64,000 nt of DNA from Apodospora peruviana (taxonomy: Eukaryota; Ascomycota; Sordariomycetes; Sordariales; Lasiosphaeriaceae), in assembly GCA_033439685.1 (NCBI GenBank), contig JAUEDM010000003.1, positions 4,742,001-4,806,000 on the forward strand. Reading direction: 5' to 3'. Position 1 is the first letter of the stretch. Each line of letters begins with the position of its first letter. Position numbers and translations under genes: made by a program. Shown one piece after another: positions 1-13,200 of the stretch. Under the pieces are notes generated by a model. It had not been told where the DNA came from and made no database searches. It was given only the letters and a program-made list of their open reading frames with translations.

Positions 1-655
1 GCGTGACAGGGCTTACTGCATGTGACATGGAGCATTGCTAGCCAGTTTCAGCTGAGTTCCTCGACGGTGGTAATCTGTACAGTACGTACTATCGAGTCTA
101 GCCCATAACCCCCCACTGAAACTGCCGATGAGTGCGATCCCGTGGCCGGATCTACTCGGTCCTCCTCGGCCCGGATTTGACTTGAACTCTTCCCGATGTT
201 GTGGTGCCATTTGAAGTCCATGTTCGCAGACTCATCATTCGCTTCGACCGCTACCTAATCGGGGTTGACATAAGTCTTGTCAAAATGCGAGCCGGCCAGC
301 CCTGTACGCTAGAAATCGGAACAGAAACCGCCTTATCCGTACAGATATGGCAGTTAGGGATCCACTCAGTGTCAGCCACACTGTGGCACGGGACGTAAGC
401 CACTGTATTTAAGCCCGATTTGGCGGGCTACAGACTTTAAACTGTTCATTATCATACTCCCGCCCTGCTGTTTGTACAAAATCATGCAAACGGTATAGAA
501 GCAATCAGGGCCCAACTGCTACCCAGCGCCTTTATATCGTCAAAACTACATTACGTACTACTTTCCAAAGTACGCCATGTCCAGCCTGCTCCTGCCAACC
601 TGGAAGTATCCCATGATACCCTATCTCAAAGCATCTATCACCAGTCCTAAACGCC
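1..655. other. 5' flank of the SbcCD-like pseudogene
   Basis: No gene can be supported here. An ATG at 577 lies upstream of the pseudogene but in a different frame from its nuclease segment, so it would need a further frameshift to be the original start. No tRNA or repeat was seen. Confidence 0.5.
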
Positions 656-3600
656 ATGGGCTATGCGAGACTGGTGGGCCGGCACGGTATCCGATGGTTA
701 CTCCTAAGCGATCTCCACTTCAAGTATTATAACTTGGACCGGGTACGGAAGACGGCCGAGTGGATTGATGCGGAGGCGGAGCGAAACCAGGTCGGTCGGG
801 TCGTGGTGTGCGGCGACCTGCTGACGAGCCGTACCATACAGCCGACGCCTGTCCTGTCTGCATGATAATTACCGCTTCATCGGCCTCCTCAGCGGCGTCG
901 TTCCGCGGGTTCATATCGTGCTCGGCAACCATGACCTCGCCTACCGTCGCGATTACCAGACTACGGCGCTTGATGCCCTCAACATTAAACGTTTGGCCCC
1001 GTGCGTATCGCTGCATAGCGTCATCACACCGGACGTGTGGGACGGACGACCCGTCTTGTTGCTGCCGTTTCGGGAGGAGCAGGACGAGTTGGTCGAGGCC
1101 GTATCTGCTCTAGATCCCAACTAGGCGGGCAAGACGGTTGAATTCGGGCATCTCGCAATTAACAAGGCCATCACACAGCGGTATGTGGTCAAGGCTGGCG
1201 TCGATAATCCCCGCACGACAAACACTGTGACGTACCGCGGCTTAACTGGCCCAGGTCGGTTTGCTCTCTGGCCCGAACGTTCACGGGCCATTTCCACAGC
1301 CACCAGACCATTACCCAGGAACAATCTGGCAGCACCAAGGTCGATCTACGAGGAAGCATCACCTACCTGGGCTCGCCCTTCCAGCTGAACTGGGCCGACC
1401 TCTACGACGAGCAGCGGGGCTTCGTCTTGTTCGACCCGGAGACCCTCGAGCACGAACTTCTCATCAACCCGCATGCCGTCGGCTACACAATAGCTGACCT
1501 GCAGCAGGTTCTCGGCGGCCAGGTTGAAGAGGGCGCCGTGACGGACAAACATGTCGTGCTCCTCGGCAAGCTCACCCACCTCACGCATGTCACAGCTCGT
1601 GACAAGCTTCTTTCACTAGGCGTGCGAAGCGTGAGAAACTGGACGCCTGTGGCCTTTGCCTTGCGCGCCGCGTCCCGTCATTGAACGATCTCGGGGTATC
1701 GGTGCTGGCGAGCGATGCCGCTGTCCAGCGCTTGGAAGAGGAGCCCATCAAAGATGAGACGGGTCGAGCCACAACCACCGACGGCGTTTTGGGCTTTGGT
1801 CCTGGCGCCGAATCTCAGGCCGAAAGACGCAATCTTGCTGCGGAAGCTCGTGAATATGTCGAGTCACTGGATCTGAACGAGACTCTTCTCTTGCGACGAG
1901 AGGAATTGGTGCGGGTGGGCCAGCGCATAATCCAAGCCTCCCGTGAAACCGCTGGCCAAGATGGCGAGGTCAAAGCTAGTCACCGAGACTTTCTTGATAG
2001 GGTCATCGCAAGGTAGCGGCACAAGAACTGCTACTGAGATGGCAGGGCCCTCTATACACATCTTTGTCGCCGGGCCACGCTAGCTCACACTCACCAACTT
2101 CCTCGGCGTGCAGCACACGCTTACCATCGACTTCCGACAGGATCTTCCGCGCGAATTGACCTTCCTGGTAGGAGAGAATGGCTCGGGAAAGACTATGCTC
2201 ATTGAGGCCATGACGTGGTGTCAATTCGGCCGGTGTATTCGCGACGGGCTTGCGGTCAACGACGTTGTGAACGACAATGTAGGTAATAACTGCTCCGTCG
2301 AACTGGAGTTCGCCAACGGATACACCATCGCGTGGTCTCGCAAACACAAGATCCACGGCAATCGCGTCGTTGTCTCGCTACGTGGTGAGCCGCAGCCCCA
2401 GCTTGAGCACCCAGACGCGCGCACAACTCAGGCGGCCATCAATGAGCTGCTCGGCACTGACTATGAGACATATGTCAAGACTGTTTTGCTCAGCCATGGG
2501 AGTGCAGCGAGCTTTCTGAACTCGACGCCAGTGCAGCGGGGCGACCTGATTGAGGCATCGCTCGGGCTCTCGATGTTGGATCAGTGCAGGCAGGTGTTGA
2601 GGCTGCTGCTCCGGGACATTGACACCGATGTGGATGAAGTGGAGGGCCAGTTGAGAGAATTAGTGTGGACGATGGAACACAATGAACGACGGGCCGTAGA
2701 TCTGGACGGGACCCAAAAATGACTCGAAGATGAGGCGGAGGAGGCCGTCGCATCTTTAGAGGCAGCCAAGCAAGACCATGCAGCTGCCGAAAGACGAATC
2801 AATAGACAGCTTAAAGATCTTTACCACAATGATTACACGCGTTTGGGACACAGTCATCCAGAGTTCAACCAAGACATTCCAGATTATACACAGCAAATAC
2901 TATGGACCGCAAGCAAGGGAGCCCAGACCCCTGACCTAAATCTGGGCTCTTCCGTTGAGATTTGGAGGCTACAGAGTCAAATCCACATTGAGCAGGAGAA
3001 TTTTCAGCAGCTGGAGAGCTCTTATGACCGCATGCAAGAACAGAAGCATGCTGAGCCGACATCATGGGTTGATGGCTTACAGAAGCAGCTCAGTCTAAGG
3101 CTTGAGACTCTGGATGCCACTCGCCCCATAACCCTGCGCAAGTTCTTCCATGCCACGGAAACCTCCATTATCCGCTTCCTTTTGATAGCCGTGGGAAGCC
3201 TCTTGCGTAGATTTGAGAATCTAAAGGACGGCTCTAAGGGAACCAGCACTCAGGAGAAGGCCATCAACAGTCTCCACCAAGACATTGAGAAGAGCATGTC
3301 GCGGTTGCAGTGCCTGAGGCACAAAAAACAGCTTGCCATCGACCACGCTGCCATGGTTAATGAGCAGATTGCACAGGTAACCCGGGCTCAAAAAGCATGC
3401 GAAGCCTTGCAGCAACAGGTGACGATCAAGCAACGCGACGCAGCCACGTACAGGCATCTGGTCGAAACCGGGCAGTCGTCTTTGCATTCCCTACGCTCGG
3501 AACACGACGCCCTGACCACCAAACTTCGAGAGCTTGCCACGAATGGCGAGCTATTTGACTTTTGGTCCTCCGCCCTGGCGAAGCGCACCGCCCGCAACTC

Positions 3601-4099
3601 GTCGTCTGCTTCCTCGCCCAGCTCCACGACAAAGGCAACGACCAACTTCCGCGAGCACATCCTTGCGAAGTCATTGTCAGAGCTCAATGTGCTTCTCGCG
3701 CAGGTCCTCACGGTGCTGTACTAGGACACTCGCCACGCGCACATAGCAACGGGGATGCTGCATTCGCTCTTCGACTTTGAGGAGTCTACCGAAACTATGA
3801 ACAATACATTTTCTTCGCCATCTCTTCTCGATGGCACCCTCACCGTCCACCCCTCGCTCGCGTACGGCAAGCGATCGAGTGGCGAGCGCAAGCGCGTTGA
3901 CCTGGTGCTCTTCTTCGTACTGTTGCAGCTATCGAGGGCTAGTACGAGCGCGCATCGTGCGCACTATGTGCTCGTCGACGAGGTGTTTGATAACCTGGAT
4001 GAGGCGGGCCAGGCGGCCGTAGTCAGGTGGTGCGGTGTCATGTCGCAGATGATGGTCGGCTGGATCATAATCATCACGCACAGCCAGTTTTTGGTTTGA
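656..4099 (+). pseudogene. Single-chain SbcD-SbcC (Mre11-Rad50-like) nuclease/ATPase, broken
   Basis: The remains of one long gene joining a calcineurin-like phosphoesterase to an SMC/Rad50-type ATPase. Nuclease motifs in order: SDLHF (about 708), CGDLL (about 810), GNHD (about 925) and GHFHSH (about 1290), the metal-binding set of Mre11/SbcD. After a linker comes an ATPase head with Walker A GENGSGKT (2170-2193), then a long Q/E/K-rich helical region (about 2600-3560) that looks like a coiled coil. The second ATPase half has signature KRSSGERKR (about 3865), Walker B YVLVDEVFDNLDE (about 3966) and H-loop IITHSQ (about 4070). Reading it through needs about four frame changes (near 850-866, 1250-1268, 1600-1650, 2002-2012) and meets in-frame stops at 1122, 2081, 2720 and 3722. 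From 2084 to 4099 the frame is intact apart from the last two stops. Family members process DNA ends; this copy should not make that protein. Part of the damage near 2002-2083 could instead be an intron with a poor donor. Domain assignment is strong; the native start is uncertain. Confidence 0.85.
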
Positions 4100-4557
4100 A
4101 CAAGATCTGAGGAAGGATGCAAGCAAGGTCTTGGTTGTGACGGCATGAATGGGACAGGTAGGCACGGAGCTGTTTGTCAATGGACGTAGGATTGGTAGTC
4201 CTAGCAATGGCCCCGGCAGCTTGAGGAAGTGTTTGTCATGGCTAAAGTTGCCCGGAAGCGAGCGAGTTAGATCTGTGATGGGGTGCTATAGGCCACTCGG
4301 TAGAGCTTCGCCACAGATGGACGAGTTCGCACCTCTTGGGGAGCATAGGTAAGTGACATTCGTTCGGTTGCTTGAATTGCAAAGGAAGATACTTGGAGAT
4401 AAGGTATTGTCCAGAGTTACAGAGCATACATTAGCGATTGAATATTATGATTATACCTCCATGACTCCTCAACCACACAGTCCATTGCAACATCAATGTC
4501 TATCTTACCGCCCTTCCCAAAAACCACCACAACACAGGCACCGTCTGTTCCGCAGTC
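4100..4557. other. Intergenic, convergent 3' ends
   Basis: Lies between the pseudogene end and the 3' end of the beta-helix gene on the other strand. I see no supportable gene, RNA or repeat; it probably holds the 3' untranslated sequence of the downstream gene. Confidence 0.5.
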
Positions 4558-5589
4558 CTATACACAGAGTTCAGCAGGGGTCGAGCAGTCGTTGTGCACG
4601 ATCGTGTTGGCACCAGCAGAGAGAAGGAGGATGTCCTGCTCATTGTTGGTCAGATTGTTAAAGGTGACCACGTTGCCAGTCGCGACGGATGTAGGATCAT
4701 CGTAGATGAAGACCCCAGCCGCGATATTAACAGGGTCTCCGCCGTCAGACATGCCAGACACGTCATTGCGGTGCACCTCGCTGTCGATACCGCCGCCAAT
4801 GACAATGCCGGCGGAGAAGTTGCCGAAGAAAGGGTTGCAAAGCGGATTCGAGGGTCCGATGTGGTTGTGCAGGACCTCGGCTCCGACGACACCTGGGTCG
4901 ACAAACGCGCCCACGCAGATGTTTGTGGCCGTGTTCTGCGCCACCAGCGCTCCGTTCGTCTGGATGCACAGCGCGATCCCGTACTCGGAGACGCTGTTCC
5001 ACGTCACGGCGACATCCGACTTGTCGTCCATGCAGATGCCGATGAACTTGAGGTCGGCCGAGCTGACTTTGTTGCGCGTGATGAGCGTGCCGATGGACCC
5101 GACGGTGAGCATGCCGTAGGCAGTCCCGTCGTAGACGGTGTTCTCCCTGACATCGGTATCCTTGGCGCCCACGATGGCGATGTTCAACCCGACAAAGCCC
5201 CTGACGTCGAACCCTTTCACGCGCACACCTGCGACGCGGCTGCCGACCAATATGACCTTGCGATGCTCCTTGACGAAGTCGGCGAGCTTGACATCGGTCC
5301 CGATGATGCAGATGCCAGCATTCGTGTCCGGGCCCGCGAGCCCGGTGCAGCCGTTGGTGACCGGGGTGGGAGGAGGCACGAGGATGACGCCCTTGCTGGC
5401 GTGAAGTTCAATGCCGTTCTTTGAGATGGTGAGCTGCTCAGCGTAGGTGCCGGCTTCGACGACGATCTTGGAACCCGGATGAGCAGCGTTGATGGCGGCT
5501 TGGATGCTCTGCCCTGCTTTGACGCGAATGCCCGTGGCGCTGGTGAGGTTGATCAGACAGCCAACAAGGCTGATAATGGAGGCGCGCAT
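4558..5589 (-). CDS. Secreted right-handed parallel beta-helix protein
   Basis: A single exon encoding 343 residues. The frame is open for 46 codons further upstream, but the ATG at 5589 begins a clear signal peptide (MRASIISLVGCLINL, small residues near 20), so I place the start there. The start of the mature protein (GQSIQAAINAA, then GSKIVVEAGTY) is typical of pectin-lyase-fold and NosD/PbH1 proteins. What follows is a succession of roughly 20-25 residue strands with Asn, Val and Ile in repeated positions (for example NTVYDGTAYGM, NKVSSADLKFIG, NHIGPSN), as expected for stacked beta-helix coils. The fold is well supported but I see no catalytic signature that names a pectinase. It could be a polysaccharide lyase or hydrolase, or a non-catalytic wall-binding protein. 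It is divergently arranged with the giant gene at 7282 over about 1.7 kb. Confidence 0.8.
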   Translation of the reverse strand: MRASIISLVGCLINLTSATGIRVKAGQSIQAAINAAHPGSKIVVEAGTYAEQLTISKNGIELHASKGVILVPPPTPVTNGCTGLAGPDTNAGICIIGTDVKLADFVKEHRKVILVGSRVAGVRVKGFDVRGFVGLNIAIVGAKDTDVRENTVYDGTAYGMLTVGSIGTLITRNKVSSADLKFIGICMDDKSDVAVTWNSVSEYGIALCIQTNGALVAQNTATNICVGAFVDPGVVGAEVLHNHIGPSNPLCNPFFGNFSAGIVIGGGIDSEVHRNDVSGMSDGGDPVNIAAGVFIYDDPTSVATGNVVTFNNLTNNEQDILLLSAGANTIVHNDCSTPAELCV

Positions 5590-7281
5590 GGTGCTGGATT
5601 GCCGAGTCCTAATTAAGTTCAGGTCGTCCTCGAGGTGTTTGAGAAAGATGATGTCCTCCAAGTTATCAGAGAGCACTTGACCTTTGGACCGTGGGAAGAG
5701 GGGGGCTTGCCAATACTTAAGCACCACAGCACAACAGAGGAAACATCAGCCACCGGTCACCGACGGAGATCACATTCCACATCCAGAACGCGAGATGACA
5801 TCGAATCTTGAATGTAAGGTCGAAACTAGCACAAATCAGGTCAACATCTCGTCAACTGAGGTCATGTCTGGAATGGGTTCTGGAAGCCGCCCACGTCTGG
5901 CCAGCACCAAACTGGCACCCAAATAAAGCTGCAAATGTTCGGGCATCTCGCTTCAGCCGTGCTTGGCACTCCGTTGGTGGCAATCGCTGTCAATTCCCAA
6001 TGGCTGACATGTCCGAAACCAACACCTTGGCAGCTGCCAGCCGTGCCAGAGTACGGAGTATCGACGCCTCATATAACGTGTGTGCCCTGGTGTGGTTGGT
6101 CGACCTGAGGGTGTGGCAAGACCTTTGCATCTTGCACTTGATCCTGCGGCGCTGCTGCCAACTTCACTTCTGTGCTGGTACCCGATGATCTGGATTACAA
6201 CCTTGGATCTGCATCTCCGGGCTCGGGCTTCTGCAGTTGATGACTTCGTGCCTGTACCTTACTGGTGGTTGGCAACGCCTTACCATTCGCCGTCTGCTTC
6301 CGATACCCCTGTGTTTGTCCAGCAAGAGGCCCCGAGGTTTTCACGACCATCACTGGTAGTCTTTATGTTTGCTGTTTGCACCAAGCTCGAAGGCCGCGGT
6401 ATTAGCCGCGGGTATGTGCCTGGCTTTGCCGGACAGTTTACAAGCGATATCTCAAGATAAGTCCTTCTTGCCAACCTGGTCAGGGGTAGATGATTGCATG
6501 TACATGTGTGTGAATCACCATTGACGGCATCAAACAAAGCACCCATATTCTCTGCACCAATGATGGTTGGTGCTTTCTTACTCATGTGCAAAATGGCAAC
6601 GAGCTTCTGTTCGGAATCATCAATGAACTCGGGAGGTGCTCAATTGTACAGACACACTACCGAAGATCGATACATGAACAGGAAGTGGCAGCAGTTGTAT
6701 TCCTTTGCTCTTGCTTTTTTTTTTTTTTCTTTTCTCTTCTCTCCCCCATATGGGAATTGCACTTTCCGCTGTTCTTGGTGAGTGAACCGGTTGATACCGT
6801 GGGTGCTGAAACTCATGGTAAATAACAAGATTTTAATCGGGTTTGATCCAGAGTTTAAGAACGTGCTGCTGAAAGGCGTTTGTGTCTGAATCAAACTTGA
6901 ACTGAAAGTGAAAATCAGCAAGGCTTCTGTTTGAGTTTAAAGTGAAAACCATCAAGATATCCCGCATGGCGCAGACGGAAGCGAGCTTCCCCAGACAAAC
7001 CTGGGGGCTGGACCACGATGTCATCCAAAATAACACGATCCCATCAGATGAAATTCCAATGCAGCGAGGCCCACTGCAGATCCCATCCGCGACTGAGCTT
7101 GTTTCCTTTTCTGGGCTGTGCCTTTCGCAGATTTCCTAGCCCTCAAAAAGAAATTCACCGTCGTTCTCCCCAATTCCGAACTTGAAGTTTTTCCTTCAAC
7201 CCTCCAACCTTCAACTGCCTTGAACCTCACCCCCCATTACCGCTCACTGCCACTAGAGAATCGTCAAATTCGTCTCTGAAT
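5590..7281. promoter_or_regulatory. Divergent intergenic region
   Basis: About 1.7 kb between two divergent genes, so it should carry both promoters. It contains a T14 run at 6715-6728 followed by a pyrimidine-rich stretch to about 6755. A pyrimidine-rich leader with repeated CTTCAA-type words precedes the ATG at 7282. No convincing extra gene was found. Confidence 0.45.
6715..6728. repeat. T14 homopolymer with adjacent CT-rich tract
   Basis: Fourteen consecutive T residues followed by a mixed C/T stretch. Likely a promoter-associated pyrimidine tract or slippage site. Confidence 0.9.
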
Positions 7282-10200
7282 ATGGCGGGCGATCGGTTCA
7301 TTGACTGTTCGGGGATGCCAAAAGCCTCTCTGGAGTTCGTGATCAACCATGTTTTTCTCCCGCCCAAACTCCCTCAGGAGGACGACTGGGCCGCATCGCA
7401 CGATCATGCTTTGATCGGAAGCCTACGAGACTCAAGCTTGGAGTTCATAAAAGTCCAGCCCGATTCAACAACCTCATTAGCACCGGCCATTGGGATGCTC
7501 GAGCGGCTTCTGGAAACATACAGCACTGGTGTCTTGAAGAAAAATGCACTGTCGAAGGCTCTGTCGGACTTGAAAGAAGGCGGTATGTGGTAGCGCCTTG
7601 CTCAAACATATACATGTTCAACAGCTGACAATTGCCGCCTCTGCAGATTCATCACTCTTTCACCTCTGCGCCCAAAATGCCGGTCTGCTCCTCACAGCGC
7701 GCAAAGACGACGTGCTGATCGAGGCATTTGAGCTCCTTGCGCCTAATCAAAACGTCATGTCCTGCTCGGGCGCCCTCCTGCGTTCGTTCCCAGATCGGGC
7801 TGTCACCGTCTGCCGCAAAAAGCTGGACAAGAGAGACCTGAAGCTGGAGTTAGTCGATGTGCTTTACAGGCTCAAGCTGGAGACGGCGCCCGCCGCCCGA
7901 CCCAAGACCAAAAAGGGCGGGACATTGCAACCGGAGGAGCGAGATACCAACTCCCCTTTCCTTGTCACCGGCATGCTCGTGGATGTGCTTGTTGGTCTCG
8001 GTCAAGAAGTCGACCCTGATCGAATCACCAAGCGCAGCCGTGAGCAGGTGGGATGGGACAATGCCCTCAAGCCGTTCCGCAGATCTGATGCCTGGCTTCT
8101 TCTCCGTGTCGCTTTCCGTCTGGTACTGGACAGACAACAGACTTCGCCTGGCAATGAGCAAAAGTCCTGGTATAAGCCGCTCATGGCCTTCCACCACGCT
8201 CGCTTATTGCAGCTGGCCACAGGCGTGACACAGCATGATTCCATCAAGCGTGATACCCTGTATTGCATGATGGCTAAAGTGGTCCGTCGCATCACCAAGT
8301 TGAACCCGCTAGAAGAGACATGTTGGGTGAAGGAGGTCAGGAGAATTGTGGTCCTAGCCAAGGCCGGACTTCAAAAGCGATGGCAAAGCGCCCAAGACAA
8401 CGACTGGAAGATTCTTCCCCTGCAGAAGTTTGCCCGCGTCTCTTTCTCCGAGGATGCCAACCTTCAGCTCACGAAGCTTTGTCGCCACCTGTCTTGGATT
8501 AAATCACGACCAACTAGCCACCGCGATACTCTTGGGCCTGGTGACGTCACGCGATTCGAGCCACTCCAGCCCCAGGCCGCCAACTTCCCATCTCCGAGTC
8601 TCATAGAATCGGGCGATATGACGATGGCTCGGTCTCGCCTACTCAACTTTGAAGCTTGGGTTGAATTCATGCCGGCACGCCAGAAGACCCTTGATGCCAC
8701 CAAAGCCATCGACCCGGAAGATGCCTCGGTCCACCAGGTCGTTAGCAATCTCCAAGCGCTGATCATGGCATACCATGAGACAGCTTCGACTGTGTACACC
8801 GAGACTCCAGAGGCACAGTCAGTCATGTACCTCGTCATCATGGAGCTTTGGTTGGCATTGGACAAGGTCGCTGGAAAGGCAATTCCCTTGCTGCTTGACT
8901 TTGACCCTGGGTTTCCACCAGGTTTGCTTTGTCCGCTACTGCTGGAGAAAGGCCAGCAAATGAGACGCCTCAAGCGTGTTGAGGATTACCTCCGCCAACG
9001 CAAGGCCAGCGCCGCGAACTCCTACCCTTCGGCGTTCGCTAATTTCGGCGGCTGTGAGTCATTCGCTGTCCGTTGGTACAACGATCTCGACAGGTCTAGC
9101 AAGCACTATGACCTCCGCGCTGAGATTGAGGCTTTGGCATCCAGGATGAAGACCGAGAAGCTGGATGAGTTCAACAACATGAGAGCAAAGTACGACACAC
9201 TCGTTGCGAGTCGTAACGCAACTCCAGAACATACGTATACATGGGACGACCGGTTCCATGCGGACAATCACTTTACGCATCTCTGTAAGCGATGTCAGCT
9301 AGACAAACAGATCGATGCCTTGTACATCAACATCTTTGAGTGGCCCCTGCCCACTGATTCGAATCATGCCAAAGCTGCGGTCTTTGAAATCAGTGTCCCA
9401 CAGCTCGTCAAAACATGGAGGGATGTGACGTTTAGCCTGGTTGCGGACGTCTTTCGAGACAGGAAATATCAAAAGAAAGGCGACGGGGAAAAGCTGTATT
9501 TTGCAGGAGCCAGCACTTGCTTGCAGCGGTTCACCTCGTTATTCAGTCGTCTCCGACCAGCATCGACCATCAAGCCGATGGAGGTGGCGCACTATCGACG
9601 CAAACATATACGCGATGCCACCAGAGAAGACATCTGCGTCACCCACTGTGCGCAATACGAGTACTACGATGAGAGTAAACGTGTCCGATCTTGGGAGGCC
9701 GTGTCCGGGCCCTGCATCCCACCCCAATGTTCGCTGGCGGAGATGTCGCAAGACACTACCATTGAGAAATGGATTCGCTCGACCACCCATACTTCGAATC
9801 ATGTCATTGCTTCCCAGTCACTCTGTGCATTGGACATGACTTTAGAAGATTTCAGGGCCTTTGGTCATCTCCGGTCTGGCGTCACTTTGCAGTGGGCCAA
9901 TATCCTTTGCCAGCTTCATATCCCGTCAATCAACTTGAACAAGCGAGCCACGTTTATCCTGGTTATGCAGGCATGTCTCGAAGCCGAAGACCCAGGCCCT
10001 GCGACTGTCGACTCGGTCTTCAGACGGGCTCATGACGACACACAGAAGAGAGAATTCATGGTGAGCATGATAGAGGGGTTGAGAGCCGCTCTCGAACGCG
10101 TTCGCGAGAGCTGGCAGAACGACATCGCCGCCTGTCTGCTCGTCTGCCTGGCTACGCGGCTCCTTTATCTCTCGCCCTCAACACAGATCTCGAGCTCCCT

Positions 10201-13200
10201 ACTTGATTATCTGTCTGAACTTCGACGGTTGTCCATCAACTGGGCCTGGCTAATGCTAGAGAAGTTGAACAACTGCAGCAAGGATCACGATCGCGGGGAC
10301 TGGACTCAGCGCGTCTTGATGACGGCGCTGGTCTGTGGATGCACCTTCAACATGGACACAAAACATCTGGGCGCTGTGTTGAGCGATGCCCAAAACCTCA
10401 GCTTCCTTGTGGAGAGCGCGATTCTGGTCCGGAACCACCTGCCGGCGTCTGGAAAACCGTCGGACCCAGTTGCACTTCAGTTGGTCCATCGTTGGCACAG
10501 TGTTCTTTACCAAGCAGGTCCGGTCGTCTCGAAGGAAGTTTGTCGACGGAAGAACACCGGGCTTGATGATGCCATCAAACAGTTTTGGGCTGGCTACTCC
10601 CGTGTATCGTCGGGGTGGTCTGTCGGTCCAAGAGGCCAGACTCATATCCTCAAGTCCAGCTCCGCCTCCTTCTCCGCCACGTTGAACCTCCTCACCGGCA
10701 GCCTTTTTGTCAATGGATATCCGCTGTCCAAACTCCCAATGGAGTACCAGTCTCACGACACCTTCAAAGAGCTATTTGGGGACCAAATCGTTGATGTTGG
10801 TCCTTCCAGTGCTCCGGGGATGCAGTTTTCCGCCTGCCGCCCTCAAGATGGCTGGGTCATTCACTTCGCCATGCAAGACAGGCGGCTCATTATCCATGCG
10901 GAACGGCCAATCACTTCATCAGGCTGTGACAGCTCCGGTCCGGAAAAGGAAGTCTGTGAGTATATCCCGCGGCGTTGTCTTGCCGACGACGTGCCGGCCT
11001 CGTTCGTCGAAAAATATTCCCACTGGCTCAGCAGATCTCCTGGTGTTCAAGTTGTGGAGTTCCGCCCTATGAATAAAAAATGGGTGACTTCACCATATAA
11101 CTGGAGAATGACCCGCGAGGGCGACCAGGCCAAGTTGAGCAAAGGAGACCTGTACGTGCTTGATCCATTCAAGGAATCAGCCAAGTCCGTGTACCGGGTT
11201 ATGGATGCCATCGAGTCCCGCTCCAACATCAATCTGATATTTGATATCAATAGCCGCATTTTGGCAATAGACCTCCCACGTTTGTCCCTTTCCTTCACTG
11301 TCAAGGAGGGTGAGAGCAAGGTTCTGTCTAAGAACTATACCGGCATGCAGATTGACAAAGTTCAAGGCATCGAGACTTTGATTGGTCTGTCGAATAAACT
11401 AGTTCTCTGTCCGGAGGAGGAGTTTTCCCTTTCTTCATCCCGATTTAGGATGGTTCTCGTGCCCCGGGGCGAGATTTCTGCTTCCCAAACTAAGAATCCG
11501 CATCATGATCACGTGGAGATTACCGTCAAGGATGATGATTCTTCTGTCTCGGCCCAAATTCGACATGATGCCTTCACCGTCGACCACAACCTCGGCCGTC
11601 TGACAGATAACGGATCCCTCCAGAGCAAGCTGAATCTGTGTTTGCTGCATGCTCTCACCTCCCATGCCCTGCCCGACCCGTTGACAGGACGAACTGGAAC
11701 CGAGCAAGCCTTGGATATGCTGAGCTCTGCAGCTGTCCGCTCATACGGACGCCTGGATTCCGATGCATGCGAGATATTGTCCCGTATCGCAAATCTGTCC
11801 CCTTGGCGCGAGTACTATCCCCGCCACCTCCAGCTCATGGAAACGACAAAACGGCACTACCGGATTCCGCCCCTCTCTCACCATGAATTCTTTGCGTCCA
11901 TTGCAAAGTCGATATATGAACAATACCAATCTTCAGACGCTCTCTTTGGTACCACGTCGGAGTCTTCTAGCTCCGCAAAGAACCTCTCTGTCCTCCAACG
12001 AACAGGGTCCCCCATCTTGGACAAGCGGGCCAGGATTCGAAACTCGGTCTTTCGTGTCTCGGATTTCGGCGCTGAGGAGCACTATACAGATCATGATCAA
12101 TGGTATAGACCGGAAGACCGGAAGATGGTGGGCTGCTCCCCTACCAGCCGAGGGAAGAGGGTTAGTGACTTGGTCAGGTGTATCGAGTCTGACCGCGGCC
12201 GGCTCGTTCAAAAGCCAGCCTCGGACTTGGCTGCACGGATCCTGTCGGTAAACGGAGATAAATTCTCAGGTGACGAAACCATCTCACTCGAGTTTGATTT
12301 GGATAACTTGAAGAGCCCTGAGAAGGTCTTGGCAGGGCTTTGGTGTGGACTCCATGGCGGCCTCGCCGGTGAGGAGAACAGGTACAGGAAGATATTCTTT
12401 CTCGCCACGCTTCTCTATGCTGATAATGCAAATTGGGAGGTGGTCCAGGCGCTGATGGCGCTTGGTACTATTGCCACATTCGGACGGGCAGTTCTCCCGC
12501 CGCCGGACAGTGACTTGAACGGGAGCGTCTTTAACCTTGAGATCAACAAAAGGACCCTGCCAGGCATTTGGAAGGATCAAGCACACAACGCGACCCATCC
12601 TTTCCACAAATGCCCTGAGAAGGATCTGGCAAAGGGCGGTAGAGAATCAAACAGTCAGGCCAAGACAAGACGATACAACCTCTGGAAATCCAATTCAGTC
12701 GACAAGGTTGGGCAATTCGTCGGTGAGCTGTCGACTCAACTCTACAAAGGGTGGACAGTCACGACTCCTGATGGCAATAGCCTCTATTCTACTTACATAG
12801 ATGTGAGCACGGTCATGAGCACGGTTCCCACACAAGTTGACCTGGCTCGGAGGTCAGAGGAGTTCACAACATACCTGGACGAGATTGTCCGTATACTTGA
12901 CCATCTTCCAACGATGGCGCGACAGGATGCCATGATGTGTAAAAGCCCAAGCTTGGAGGCCCCACCGTCCAAGCCAGGCTTTGTCTCGGCAATGTCATTG
13001 TTTTCAGCGCCAGCCCCGACATCAGAGCGTCCTCGCCCTGATCCGTTACCAACGCTACGCGCCGAAGTCAGCGGGCAACGTCAAAATCACGAAACTTTGT
13101 CGAAGCTTGTCGATGATCTCTCGTCGGCCAATAATCTTCAACCTCACCAGGTTTCGTACATTGATAGGTTGCGTCTTAGCCTTGCCAGTCAACCTCAGAC

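Noticed and set aside
2002..2083. Intron instead of frameshift plus stop in the SbcCD-like gene
   Set aside because: A GTCATC donor and CTAG acceptor would give consistent phases, but the donor is poor and the other frameshifts and stops have no intron explanation. Kept only as an alternative.
4594..5424. 276-codon plus-strand frame
   Set aside because: It is antisense to the beta-helix gene, with R/D/V-rich composition and no domain. It is a GC-rich shadow.
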